A stretch of 64,000 nt of DNA from Craterostigma plantagineum (Eukaryota; Streptophyta; Magnoliopsida; Lamiales; Linderniaceae). Position 1 is the stretch's first letter. Each line of letters opens with the position of its first letter. The position numbers and the translations under genes are program-made. This document shows, one piece after another, positions 1-9,543 of the stretch. The stretch is taken from NCBI GenBank assembly GCA_027422505.1, contig JAPQWV010000005.1, forward strand, positions 13,769,501 to 13,833,500. Reading direction: 5' to 3'. The notes beneath the pieces are model-generated. The model was given only the letters and a program-made list of their open reading frames with translations. It did not search any database and was not told the DNA's origin.

Positions 1-285
1 AAAGGCACCCCACCGCCACCTTCCAACCCTGATGTGAGCCCGGAAACTACCTCTGAGGATGAACAGCCCCATAACGCTGAAACAGCCGCCATAGTAGGGT
101 TCTGTGGGACGCTCTTCACCTGCCCAACGAAACCGGGCATGGGATGCCGAATAGAGGGACTTGCAGTTCACCTGTCCTTACTCCGATGCCTACTCCTGAT
201 GATCGCCGTCTCTCTCCCGTCGAACTACGTAGCCATCGAATGCGGGGTTTGGGTCGATCACTGAAGAGTGCACATCTAGGGTTCT

Positions 286-1621
286 ATGAGTGACCGTTCA
301 TCTCCCGGACCAATGGGCTCACCGAACGGACCTGGGACTATTCTGCCACCTACATTGGATTATGGTTTGGTTGCAGATAAGGTGATTAAGGCTTTCACTA
401 CACCTACATTGGAAGAAACGCCGAGGGTTTCTGTGAACGACCCAACTCCCCATGATTCTATGGTCCACAATGAGGGACCCCGACCGCCCACTGAGGCTGC
501 TAGGATCCTCAACGATACATCCTTTGCTGCCGTCGTTCAGGGTGCTACCACCAACCCAAACCAAGCTAGACGTTCAGCCCACACACGCCTCACATATCCT
601 ACACGACACCCACAATGATTAATGGCAAAGCTGAGGCTTGCCCGCCTTGGGAGGTGATTCAAAAAGTGACGGCGAGATGGGACCACACCCTCGTTGGGTA
701 CTTTCTGGGGAAAAGATCGTACTTCCCCATGTGGAGTGTTTTGCTCGATCTATGTTGAAAGCCTTGTAGAGGTTCGCTCCACGATTAATGGCTTCTTCAA
801 GTTTAGGTTCATGACGGCTGAAGCCTCCGCCGCGGTGTTGGAAGGAGGACCATGGCTCATGCAGGGCAGCCCCTATTTCTAGAAGCATGGAGAATCGGTA
901 TGTCCTTCGCGAAAAAAACACCTATGGGCTGTACCATTATGGATCAGACTACATAACGTTCCAACGGAATTGTGGACCCAAGAGGGGCTGGGGATCGTAT
1001 CGAGTGTCTTAGGTAAACTACTTTTTGCGGATGCCATGACAGCATACGGCAGAACGGCTGGAATATGCGAGGATATGTATGGAAATTCTCTAGAAGAACC
1101 GTTTGTTGAAGAATTCAACGTCAGAATACCTACTAAGGATGGAGGTCAAACCTATAGTCGTACCCATTGCGGTCGAATACGAATGGAAGCCCAAGAAGTG
1201 CTCGGCGTGCAACACTTGGAATCACGGAGACCGGAACTGCCCTAAGAACCAGACGCAACTAGATAAGTCGTCACCATCGACCAATGACCCACGCATACGG
1301 GCGCTTGGGCAGCCAAGGACACGAGCTTCAACCGAGACTGCACAAACCTCGGCAAGGCCAAACAACCGAGCTAGAAATGGCAGGCAGGCGATCCATAAAT
1401 GGCAGCAAACGACAAACTTGGATAAAGGCAAATCCGCCCTTAAGGAGCACACCAATACCTCTAACGACGGGGACAGTAGCGCACGGGACAACCACACAGC
1501 CGAACAGCACACAAGACAGCCACGGAAGCCTAGGGATGGTAGCTCGGCAAGATTGATACCTACTAGCTCGCCAACATCCGAGAACCACAATCCCTTTGCG
1601 GTTCTTGCCGAGCTTGAATAG
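286..1621 (+). pseudogene. LINE-A ORF1, DUF4283 / CCHC nucleic-acid-binding protein, frameshifted
   Basis: ORF1 proteins of plant L1 elements bind the element RNA in the RNP. The reading changes frame at least three times. Residues 286-618 give the N-terminal region with the FAAVVQG motif. The frame of 694-882 gives the DUF4283 core with INGFFKFRF and EGGPWLMQG. The frame of 970-1245 gives ELWTQEGLGIVSSVLGK-like sequence, and the frame of 1103-1621 gives EYEWKPKKC followed by a CCHC knuckle (C-x2-C-x4-H-x4-C at CSACNTWNHGDRNC). The tail is rich in Asn, Thr, Ser and Arg. It aligns along its length with LINE-I ORF1, which is open over 421 codons, so the breaks are real decay. Confidence 0.8.
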
Positions 1622-1671
1622 GATAACACCGAATCAGAGGGTCCTATAGCAACACTTGATAACGGTGACCC

Positions 1672-2045
1672 ATGATACCTGTGCACGTCTGGAATACACG
1701 TGGTCTAAACAGGTTAGGCCACAGATGGGCGGTGGGGGAGCTTATCACAAAATATGGGCTGAAAATGGTAGGGCTGGTTGAGACTAGGGTCTCCGAACAA
1801 AATGCTGCTATGCTTGCTAATTCCATTAGATCTTGGGACTGGTTTTATGACAATGAAGATGGACCGGTGGCCCGTATTTGGTTGGATGGGATGCTCGCTT
1901 TGTGACCGTCACCATCGAGGACGCCACGCCGCAGGCTGTCCATTGCAAGGCCTATATTATATCGGAACGGTTGGAGCTCTATATCACCTTCGTTTATGGA
2001 CATAACCAACAGACTGAAAGAAGGAGCCTCTGGAATAAGATCAGA
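1672..2045 (+). pseudogene. LINE-A ORF2 N-terminus (AP-type endonuclease), truncated
   Basis: The frame opens at ATG 1672, about 50 bp after ORF1, with VWNTRGLNRLGHRWAVGEL and GLVETRVSEQN. These are the first conserved blocks of the apurinic-type endonuclease that nicks target DNA in LINEs. A frameshift occurs near 1890, and the reading continues in another frame to about 2045, where copia DNA starts. The catalytic GDFNAIL block and all of the RT are missing. The same start, and almost the same first 40 residues, are found in LINE-I ORF2. Confidence 0.8.
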
Positions 2046-2269
2046 GTTCAAAAATAAAAAAGAATTTTTGGCTGAAAATAGATTTTGACATATATCTTGA
2101 AGAAAATCTATCACGAAAAAATAATCTTCCCATGAGTGAAAGAAATAGGATAGATAAGGAAGGTAAAAATCAAGAAAGATAATAGAATCAAAGGCTAAAA
2201 TCGAGGAGATCCTAAAGGATAAGATCAAAGAAATACTATTGGCTTACTTATCTAGTCACATTTCCTATT
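2046..2269 (-). repeat. Copia-B 3' LTR remnant
   Basis: This A/T-rich stretch follows the end of RNase H and has no open frame of interest. By position it should be the start of the 3' LTR, but no matching copy is visible in the 5' LTR region 7884-8780, so the LTR pair cannot be confirmed. It ends abruptly at LINE-A. Confidence 0.4.
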
Positions 2270-2661
2270 TGAGCTCAATAATTCCTAATTGGTCGCGAAT
2301 ATCACAAAATCTACTCTCAATAAGGGGTTTCGTGAAGATATCAGCCAGCTGATCATTAGTTCCTACGAAGTTCACGCTGATATTCCCTTTCTGAACATGA
2401 TCTCGAATAAAATGATGTTACACCTCTATGTGCTTAGTTCGGCGTGGTGTACGGGATAGTAATACTAATGGCACTAGTACTATCACAGAAAATAGGAATT
2501 TGGTCGTACCTTAAACCATAATCACTCAAGGTCTGTTTCATCCAAACGATTTGGTGAGAACAGCTTCCTAAGGCCATATATTCTGCTCGGTTGTGGACAG
2601 GGCGACGGCATTTTATTTCCGACTGGATCAAGTTACAAGGGAATTCCCTAGTAATTGGCAA
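2270..2661 (-). pseudogene. Copia-B RNase H, broken
   Basis: RNase H degrades the RNA strand during reverse transcription. The minus strand shows RAEYMALGSCSHQIVWMKQ and FCDSTSAI, which are the copia RNase H blocks, then after a frame change DQLADIFTKPL, which marks its C-terminal end near 2270. The reading is broken by a frameshift between these blocks. It continues from the RT at 2702-3453. Confidence 0.8.
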
Positions 2662-2701
2662 GTACCACTAGTGCTTCCTATCTTCTCTAGAACAGGCATA
2701 A

Positions 2702-3453
2702 TCAGCGTCCGAGTATCCCATTAATGGAATTACTTGGAATTTGGATACAACATTCCAAATTGATTGTTCCTTTCAAATATCTAAGTATCCGCTTGACTGC
2801 TGTCAAGTGAGATTCCCTAGGACTCGATTGATATCTAGAACATAGACCAATAGCAAACTTAATATCGGGTCTGCTTGCCGTAAGATAGAGTAAACTTCCG
2901 ATCATACCTCTATATTTAGTTTGGTCAAAGGGTGTACCTTGTTCTTCATTGTCAATTTTGGCGGTCTGATGCATAGGCGTGGGAAGTACCTTGAAATTAG
3001 CCATTCCAAATTTTTCAAGTAGTTCCTTGGTGTACTTCGTATTAGATATGAATGTCCCCGTGTCTAATTGCTTAATTTGCAATCCAAGGAAGTACGTGAG
3101 TTCTCCCATTAGGCTCATCTCAAATTCCTGTGCGTAGACTTAGATAGAGTGATGTCAGTGCTGCCAAATATGATATCATCAACATATATCTGTACAAGTA
3201 TGTGATTCCCTTCGCATTTTATAAACAGAGTGTTATCTATTGTTCCTGTTGTGAAGCCCATGTCTAGTAAAAATCTACTCAATCTTTCATACCATGCCCT
3301 AGGGGCCTGTTTTAAGCCATATAAAGCTTTGTTTAATTTGAAAACGTGATTCGAAAATTCTTCTTTTTCAAAACCGGGAGGTTGCTCGACATAAACTTCC
3401 TCATTTATAAAACCATTTAAAAATGCACTTTTCACGTCCATTTGAAAAATCTT
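2702..3453 (-). pseudogene. Copia-B reverse transcriptase, C-terminal part
   Basis: The frame 3588-3115 contains MDVKSAFLNG, ALYGLKQAPRAWYERL and the catalytic YVDD box (VQIYVDDIIFGS). The frame 3118-2702 continues with ELTYFLGLQIKQ and SRPDIKFAIGLCSRYQSSP. These are diagnostic for copia RT. A frameshift separates the two frames near 3115. The upstream RT part lies at 4377-4702, beyond the inserted LINE-b. Codons upstream of 3453 in this frame belong to the LINE and are not RT. Confidence 0.88.
3438..3453. repeat. Target-site duplication, left copy (LINE-b)
   Basis: The 16-bp sequence ccatttgaaaaatctt is directly next to the T-run that is the LINE poly(A) tail. An identical copy sits at 4361-4376. 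Both copies are copia RT codons, so they show that the LINE inserted into copia-B. Confidence 0.95.
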
Positions 3454-4360
3454 TTTTTTTTGTAAGAGTTCACTAAACGAAAGAGACAGGAGTACAGGTA
3501 CAGCGTGCATGATATCGCTCATGACGCACCAAACGGTAATGTTCAATCGACCAGACAGCACATCGAAAAACCAAAACAGCCCAGACAACCTACAGGTCCG
3601 TACAAGACCTCAGCCCAAGAGCAAATGCAAACAAAAAAGGCAAAAGGTAGGTGTAAAACCGCAACCAGCAAACAGGTACCTGGCACCAGATGAAGTACCA
3701 GCAGGGCTGCCGGCCGATGTGCAATAAGGCGCGAGGCGCATAACAGATGAAGCAACACAAGGATGTTCATCAGGCAGAGAAGAAAAAAAAGCAGGATCTG
3801 TAACCGCAATCTGGTTGAAAAGGCTCACGAAAAGCCCCCTCCTGAATCTTTCCTCCAAGATAGCGAGGTAGCAAAGGAACAGGCCCAGGACAAAGCAAGC
3901 GAAGCGAGGGTCGGACAGCCAGCAAGGTGCCCAACAAGGCCCAACGACTGCACCAACAACAAGGAACAAGAGGACAAAAAGGAAGAAGGGGGGGGGGTGG
4001 AACAACAGACGGAATCAGTGATAGCAAAGCCAAAATGGGCGAAGAAGAGTAAGGAGAGGAATGCTCCCTAGATAGTCCAGGCTATCCGCCAGGTCCGTCG
4101 CATGGCCGAAGACTGCAGGTCATATTTGTGAGGGAGCGTGGTGAGACGAACACTTAGGAGTGCTTCAATATCAGCAACGATTCGCTCAAGAGCGCTTCGA
4201 TTGCCCTCATGCCATCTTCTATTGCGTTTGGACCAGAGGTGGTAAATCAACGAAGCCAGGACATGACGAGGCCCGTTGCTGATATTGAAGCACTCGACGA
4301 AGCCAGGACATGACGAGGCCCGTTGCTGATATTGCTGATACATGACGAGTGCTTCTAAAC
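3454..4360 (-). mobile_element. LINE-b, 5'-truncated LINE inserted in copia-B RT
   Basis: The element is 907 bp. On the minus strand it ends in a short poly(A) (T-run at 3452-3461). Its 3' UTR matches the 3' ends of LINE-G and LINE-I, for example in the block before the poly(A) around 3462-3620. Only the ORF2 C-terminus is kept. The 16-bp identical flanks prove target-primed insertion. The 5' end contains a 22-bp inverted repeat and a 37-bp direct repeat (see findings). Confidence 0.95.
4075..4360 (-). pseudogene. LINE-b ORF2 C-terminal end
   Basis: The frame 4364-4068 contains GPRHVLASLIYHLWSKRNRRWHEG followed by MRRTWRIAWTI. This is the conserved tail after the zf-RVT region of plant LINE ORF2; LINE-D has RHVLASLVYHIWQAR and LINE-I has a similar MPxxALRRVWRIAW ending. 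Only this tail survives, and its first about 30 residues are scrambled by the 5' junction rearrangement. Confidence 0.75.
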
Positions 4361-4376
4361 CCATTTGAAAAATCTT
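4361..4376. repeat. Target-site duplication, right copy (LINE-b)
   Basis: Identical to 3438-3453. Copia-B RT coding sequence resumes directly after it. Confidence 0.95.
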
Positions 4377-4702
4377 GAATCTTTTAAAAGATGCATATGC
4401 AAGTAAAATGCGTATTGACTCGAGCCTAGCTACGGGTGCAAAGGTTTCTTGAAAATTTATACCTTCTTCTTGGGAATAACCTTGGCAACTAACCTGGCCT
4501 TGTTCCGTGTTACATTACCGTTTTCGTCCAATTTGTTGCGAAACACCCACTTCGTGCCTATTACGGACTTGTCGTTAGGTCTTTCCACAAGAGTCCACAC
4601 TTGGCACTTTTCGAATTGTGCTAGCTCTTCTTCCATGGCAATCACCCACTCACCGTCAAGAGCGTCATTCACGGTCTTAGGTTCCAAGGTTGATAACAGC
4701 AC
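4377..4702 (-). pseudogene. Copia-B reverse transcriptase, N-terminal part
   Basis: The frame shows the start of the RVT_2 domain: WVIAMEEELAQFEKCQVW, LVERPNDKSVIGTKWVFRNK and KARLVAK. The next block (MDVKSAFLNG) is at 3440 and lower, beyond LINE-b. The first two blocks are in one open frame, and the frame is lost between about 4450 and 4376. Confidence 0.85.
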
Positions 4703-4869
4703 GTCATGTGATCCTCAGCAATATCATTTCGTGCGGTTGCTCTCATCTAGTTCCAGTGGAATTGCATCTACTTCTTTGTCAGTGACCTGTATACCTGCAG
4801 GAGACACAACTATACCTTCCTCAGTAGCATCTGCATTAGGAAATTCATCAAACGTAACATGCACAGATT

Positions 4870-5920
4870 CTTGAACAGTTCTCTTCCTATTATTGAACAC
4901 TCTAAAATCTTTGGAATGAAGGCTGTAACCTAGGAATATACCTTGGAATCGAATTTTCCTCTCTTATCCCTATCATTCAAAATGAAACATTTGCAGTCAA
5001 ATACATGGAAGTATCCTATGTTAGGGGTTTCATCGTTCCAAAGTTCTCATAGGGAGTTCTCTTAATAATCGGTCTAAGGAAAATCCTATTCGAGACATAA
5101 CAAGCCGTACTAACAGTTTCGGCCCATAAATGTTTTGGAGTATTATATCGCTCAGCATAGTCCTAGCCATTTCTTGTAATACTCTATTTTTTCCTCTTGA
5201 CCACTACGTTCTGTTGAGGCGTAATAGGGGCTGAAAAATTATGACTATAGCCATTTCATCACAAAAATATGCGAAAGATTTACTATCAAATTCTAGACCG
5301 TTATCACTCCTAATCTTACGGACCTTCATCTCTTTCTCATTTTCTAGCTTCTTAATCAGTGGCGCAAGGTTATCTAAAGCCTCACTTTTGTGCGCAAGAA
5401 ATAAGACCCATGTGTACCTAGTATAGTCGTCTACGATAACAAAGGCATATTATTTACCTTTCAATGACATAACTTATACCGGACCAAAAAGGTCAAGATG
5501 CAGCAGTTCGAGTGGTCTGGACGTAGATATCACATTCTTAGGTTCGAAATACGTCTTCGTCTGTTTCCCCATTTGGCACGCTTTGCAAATTCTGTCCTTG
5601 GTGGCTTTCATATTGGAATACCTCTCACCAATTCATTGCATGATATGTGAGACATCAGTTCCATGTTGGCATGTCCCAACCGTCTGTGCCATAACCATGT
5701 CATATCCTGCGTAACTACTTGACACTTGACGTTCTGGTTAGCAATATCATCAAGAGTGATGCAGTAAATGTTACCATGCCTAGACACACTAAACATAACC
5801 TATCACCCTTTTTGACAAAGCACTTGTCTTTGGCGAAAGCTACGGTATGTCCATCATCACATAATTGGCTAATGCTAATTAAATTATGTTCTAAGTTCCT
5901 AACAAACCATACGTATCTAT
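4870..5920 (-). pseudogene. Copia-B integrase, heavily broken
   Basis: At 5796-5608 the minus strand encodes the GAG-pre-integrase domain with WLWHRRLGHANMELMSHI, the start of the HHCC zinc finger. Around 5590-5490 it reads KACQMGKQTKTYF and SRPLELLHLDLFGPV, the start of the integrase catalytic core with its first acidic residue. Further core sequence can be followed in pieces down to about 4900, with stops and frame changes. The rest to 4703 is linker with no reliable frame. Confidence 0.75.
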
Positions 5921-5928
5921 AGTGATAT

Positions 5929-6141
5929 TTAAATTGTTACCAACAGTACCAACTCCCACGATTTGGCTTTTGCGTCGTTAGCGAACGAAACATATCCTCC
6001 ATCAACCGCCTTTAACGACACAAATTTACCTATATCACCTGTCATGTGGCGGGAGCACCCGCTGTCGAGATACCACCTGCTTTTCTTGCTGGAATTCTTC
6101 CTTTGTACCTGTAGAAAGAAGTACTCTTCTGAGGTACCCAA
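5929..6141 (-). pseudogene. Copia-B protease region
   Basis: The sequence SKKSRWYLDSGCSRHMTGD holds the copia protease active-site block (DSG) that cleaves the polyprotein. Downstream, VSLKAVDGGYVSFAND fits the next protease strand. The frame is open here but is separated from the gag zinc knuckle by a frame change near 6140. Confidence 0.82.
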
Positions 6142-6299
6142 TTTCTGTTGGGTCCTAACATGTTAGCGGGGAAAATAACTTCTGTTAACATATGAGATAT
6201 CATTCTGCATAGACGGTGATCTCCTGTTAGAATCAGATACAACGTGGCATTTACAGGCGACTTCTTAGGTCTCCAAACATACTTAGCTTTATCAACTTT

Positions 6300-7826
6300 C
6301 TTTAAAGAATAGTTATATGCATAATGACCATTTCTACCACAACAGAAACACTTAAGCTTAGGCACAGAATGTTTAGCATGCTTTCCTTCAGTGGAATAAC
6401 CTATCCCTGACCTACCAATGTTCCTAGGAGTACTTAACAGCATATCTAGGTTCTGCTTACCCTCAAGGAGTCTATCAACTTTCTGTTTTCTCTATCTAAG
6501 GAGTTCCTGAGTTCTACGATAACTCTGGATAAGTCACTATTTTTTTTTCTGTTTTCTCACAGTCACATGGAATTCCCTCTTTTTTGTCAGTAACTAACTC
6601 TCTCTTCAAACGTGAGATCTCTAGATCAGCCTTATGTTTTTCCTTAGCTAGGTGCTGTTTTATCAGTTTCTATTCAAGGAATTTAGTGACTTAATCTTTC
6701 TCTCTGCTTTTTTAAGTAAACCACACAATTTTTCTTACTTTCTTCTATATCAGAAACAGATGAGTCACTTTCATAATCATTGTTATATAATCTGTTTAGG
6801 ATATGAATTTTCTCAATGGAGGAAGAACGAGATACCTGATCCTCGTTAGCCATATAAGCGTGATCCTCGTCCTCGCTTTGTTCCATTTCAAAATCGTTAG
6901 ATTCTGTCACCATGGCCTTCTGCTTCCTTTGTTTCTCATCGTTGATTGTAGGGCATTCATGTGCATAGTGGCCTGGTTTGTTGCATCGGAAGCATTTCTG
7001 AACTTTCTTCCCGGCTGTGGAGATTCCCTTATTTTTGCTCTGGAAATTTGCTGGAGTTCCCTTTGAATCTCTTTTCCTGTTCGAGTCTTTCGAATCTCTT
7101 TGTAAGCATGGCTAGGTCGTTCATCAAGCTTTCTTTTCGTCGTCTGAATCAGATTCTTCTGGTTGGATTTGAATGCAATGGACTTCTGATTTTTGTTCTG
7201 TGACTTCTCATTCATTGACGTTTGAATCATTTCGTAGGAGATAAGAGATCCAATCAGTTCGGTGATGTTAAGTGCTTCCAGATCCTTTGCTTCATACATG
7301 GCAGTAACCTTGGCATTCCATTCTCATGGCAGTGATCTCAGTATCTTTCTGACTTATTCACTGTCGGAAACCTTCTTTTCGAGAGAGAACATTTGGTTGA
7401 TGATTCCCATGAATCTGGCATAACATCTGGCTTATATTCTCGTCAGATTCCATTGAGAACAGTTCGTACTGATGGGTGAGCAGAGCCAGTCTTTCTTGTA
7501 CAACTCGTTGTGCTCCTTCATGCGTAACTTGGAGCATATCCCACATAGCCTTTGCCGATGAGCAGGAACTAACCCGAATGTATTCTTCCCGTGTTAGTGC
7601 ACATGCGAGCATGTTTTTCGCCTTTGCGTTTTGCGTGATTCCTTTTTGTCATCAGCAGTGTAATCTTTAGCGTCCTTTGATGATTGTCTCCCAAAGATCA
7701 TAGTCGACAGCGATCAGAAACTCGATCATACGATTCTTCCCACACTGCATAGTTCGTTCCATCAAAGAAAGGCGGCCTAGAGTGGGATTGACCATCTGCA
7801 AATACATCAACACTCGAAAAAGCCAT
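6300..7826 (-). pseudogene. Copia-B gag (UBN2 / CCHC), frameshifted
   Basis: Gag forms the particle that packages the element RNA. The start is ATG 7826 (minus), chosen because it opens MAFSSVDVF and soon PPFFDGTNYAVW. A stop and frame change occur near 7700. The frame 7612-7358 carries the UBN2 part (AKAMWDMLQVTHEG, LLTHQYELF). The frame 7299-6907 continues with ITELIGSLISYE and a basic stretch. A first knuckle-like block lies near 6950-6990, and a clear CCHC knuckle (CFCCGRNGHYAYNY, last Cys lost) lies near 6340-6370. Acidic and Lys-rich linkers lie between. Confidence 0.75.
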
Positions 7827-7869
7827 TAGATCTTAACTCAGGCGTGTTAGGCCTTTCGTTGAGTAACCC

Positions 7870-7881
7870 GCTCTGATACCA
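7870..7881 (-). other. Copia-B primer-binding site (initiator tRNA-Met)
   Basis: The plus strand reads gctctgatacca, so the minus strand reads tggtatcagagc, complementary to the 3' end of plant initiator tRNA-Met. It lies about 45 bp upstream of the gag ATG and 2-3 bp from an LTR end in CA (plus TG at 7884-7885). Confidence 0.88.
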
Positions 7882-7883
7882 AA

Positions 7884-8780
7884 TGAAGTGTAAAATATGC
7901 CTAAGAGGGGGGGTGAGTTAGGCTATAAAAAAATTGGCTTGTTCTCTTTGATACATACTTTTCTTTAAGAAGATATTTGCAGAGTACGTTATCCCTAGAA
8001 ATCAGTACAAGTATCAACGTCATCTCCCTAACCCTGTTTCACAAAATATCACGTTATTTTCAGAAAGCGTTTCAACCATATTACCAAGTTACTTGCAGGC
8101 GTTGGGTTTGTCTCACAGAAAAGTAAATAGCAGAAAGTAAAGTGAGACGGGATTTTTATACAGGTTATATCCCCAAATGGAGTTTAATCATTGTCCTTGG
8201 GGTGTGATCTCCCCAAGAGTTCCAGTCAATCACTGAGTATTACCGGTTATGGTTACAAAATGATCGACCCTTACACAACCGAAGCACTTTGGAAACTAGA
8301 CCTCCACCTAGGCTGCCGCACGCCAAGTTCGATCCACGTCGTTTACCCAGGAAACCAATTCCCGACTGGATGCAGCTTGCTACGAAGGCCACCGAATCCA
8401 CCAAATTCGTCCCTCCACGTGCAGAAGACTCCAACCGTGCTCCTTTGTGCGTTCAACACGTCCGAAGACAAAGGTTTAGGGTAGGGTGTTGCTAAAGATC
8501 GCTCACGGGTACAGAATTCGCAAATGAAAGCTCAACACAAACTACGAATGAATCGTAAATTTACGCTCAATCACTCTAAGGGATTCGTTTGCTTGTGTGT
8601 TCGTTTGGTACCCTTCAATGTGAAGTGTTTTCCTTCTATATAGACCACGAATTGCTTCTACACTTCACAAGGAAAGTTAAGCACATAATATGCCAGAGAA
8701 GGCTCAATAATCACGTGCATAACTCAAAGAATCATGCCAAGAATAAACCAATTAAGCTCAACGGTCAAACATGATCATTA
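7884..8780 (-). repeat. Copia-B 5' LTR (left end clear, right end not)
   Basis: By position next to the PBS this is the 3' end of the minus-strand 5' LTR. It begins with TG on the plus strand (CA of the LTR end) and a G-run at 7906-7912. Small open frames at 8191-8495 show no recognisable domain. The far boundary is not visible. Confidence 0.55.
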
Positions 8781-9328
8781 CCATAAGTACCACAGTCTTA
8801 CTTTCCTTCCGTGGTAATCTCATCCGTTGTCACAACATTCCATATATAGTTCCACTCAGAATGTTATCAGTTAAGCTCAATCAACTATTTCTTTCCTAAA
8901 ATATGATAGCCAATTCGCACAATGAAAGGTTTGATCTACTGAGTATAAGGTAAAGACAGACTTTCCATGCATGGTGATCTCATCCGATTCAGCACATTCC
9001 ATAAATAGACTCAATCAGCATATACCACATATAAGTCCAATCAATTAATCACTTCCAAAATATAAATCCTAAGTCGCATAAGGAAAGGTAGATCATGATT
9101 CACTTATTTAAAAGTCAAATAATATTGCACTCAACGGATATCTCATAATATTCTTTCCTAAAATAGATCAATCACATGTAAGCACTAATCAGAATATCTT
9201 TTCCATATATAGCATAGTCATATCCGGGTGATCACAGTGATATACTTTCCTAAAAATAGCTCAATCACGTGTACATCTCACATATCACTTAACATAATAT
9301 ATTTCCATATATAGCAACAGTGAGATTC
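8781..9328. repeat. Degenerate repeat region, no gene
   Basis: This A/T-rich stretch has recurring blocks: ccatatatag-like at 8840, 8999, 9203 and 9305, with tttcctaaaat-like blocks between them. The sequence before the first two copies (gg-t-atctcatccg) is also shared, 159 bp apart. It looks like a decayed tandem array within an LTR. Similar A/T-rich sequence resumes at 15331 after LINE-D. Confidence 0.5.
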
Positions 9329-9543
9329 TTTTTTTTTTTTTTTGGTATAATGTCCCGTGTATATATATAAGGATAAAATATGTACAGATGAGCAGGAGAT
9401 AACCTCCGCGTCCAACCAGCAACATGCTGCTGGGCACAAACAATAGCTAACAACCCACCAAACCACAATGAATACAAACCTACCAATTCCCTACCAAGCC
9501 ACACGCCATAATCTGCGTATGGCAGCACGCTGGAAATCGTATT

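Larger units (their letters stand above)
1..2045 (+). mobile_element. LINE-A, 3'-truncated plant L1-type LINE
   Basis: This is the 5' part of a non-LTR retrotransposon running off the left edge of the window. It contains a broken ORF1 (DUF4283 plus zinc knuckle) and the first about 120 codons of ORF2. LINE homology ends near 2045, inside the endonuclease at a motif like RSLW seen in the sister copy LINE-I. The next base pairs belong to the 3' end of copia-B in the opposite orientation. Bases 1-285 are probably ORF1 N-terminal or 5' UTR sequence and hold no clear intact frame. The family is the same as LINE-D and LINE-I in this window. Confidence 0.85.
2046..8780 (-). mobile_element. Copia-B, Ty1/copia element, SIRE/Maximus-like, decayed
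   Basis: Read on the minus strand the order is 5' LTR, PBS (7870-7881), gag, protease, integrase, RT and RNase H, which is the copia order. The integrase lies before the RT. A LINE (3454-4360) interrupts the RT. The 3' LTR is cut short: only about 220 bp lie between the RNase H end (about 2270) and LINE-A. The right boundary near 8780 is approximate, because the LTR merges into degenerate repeats. The clade call rests on the gag start (PPFFDGTNYAVW), the G-rich run next to the PBS and general resemblance, and is inferred. Confidence 0.8.
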
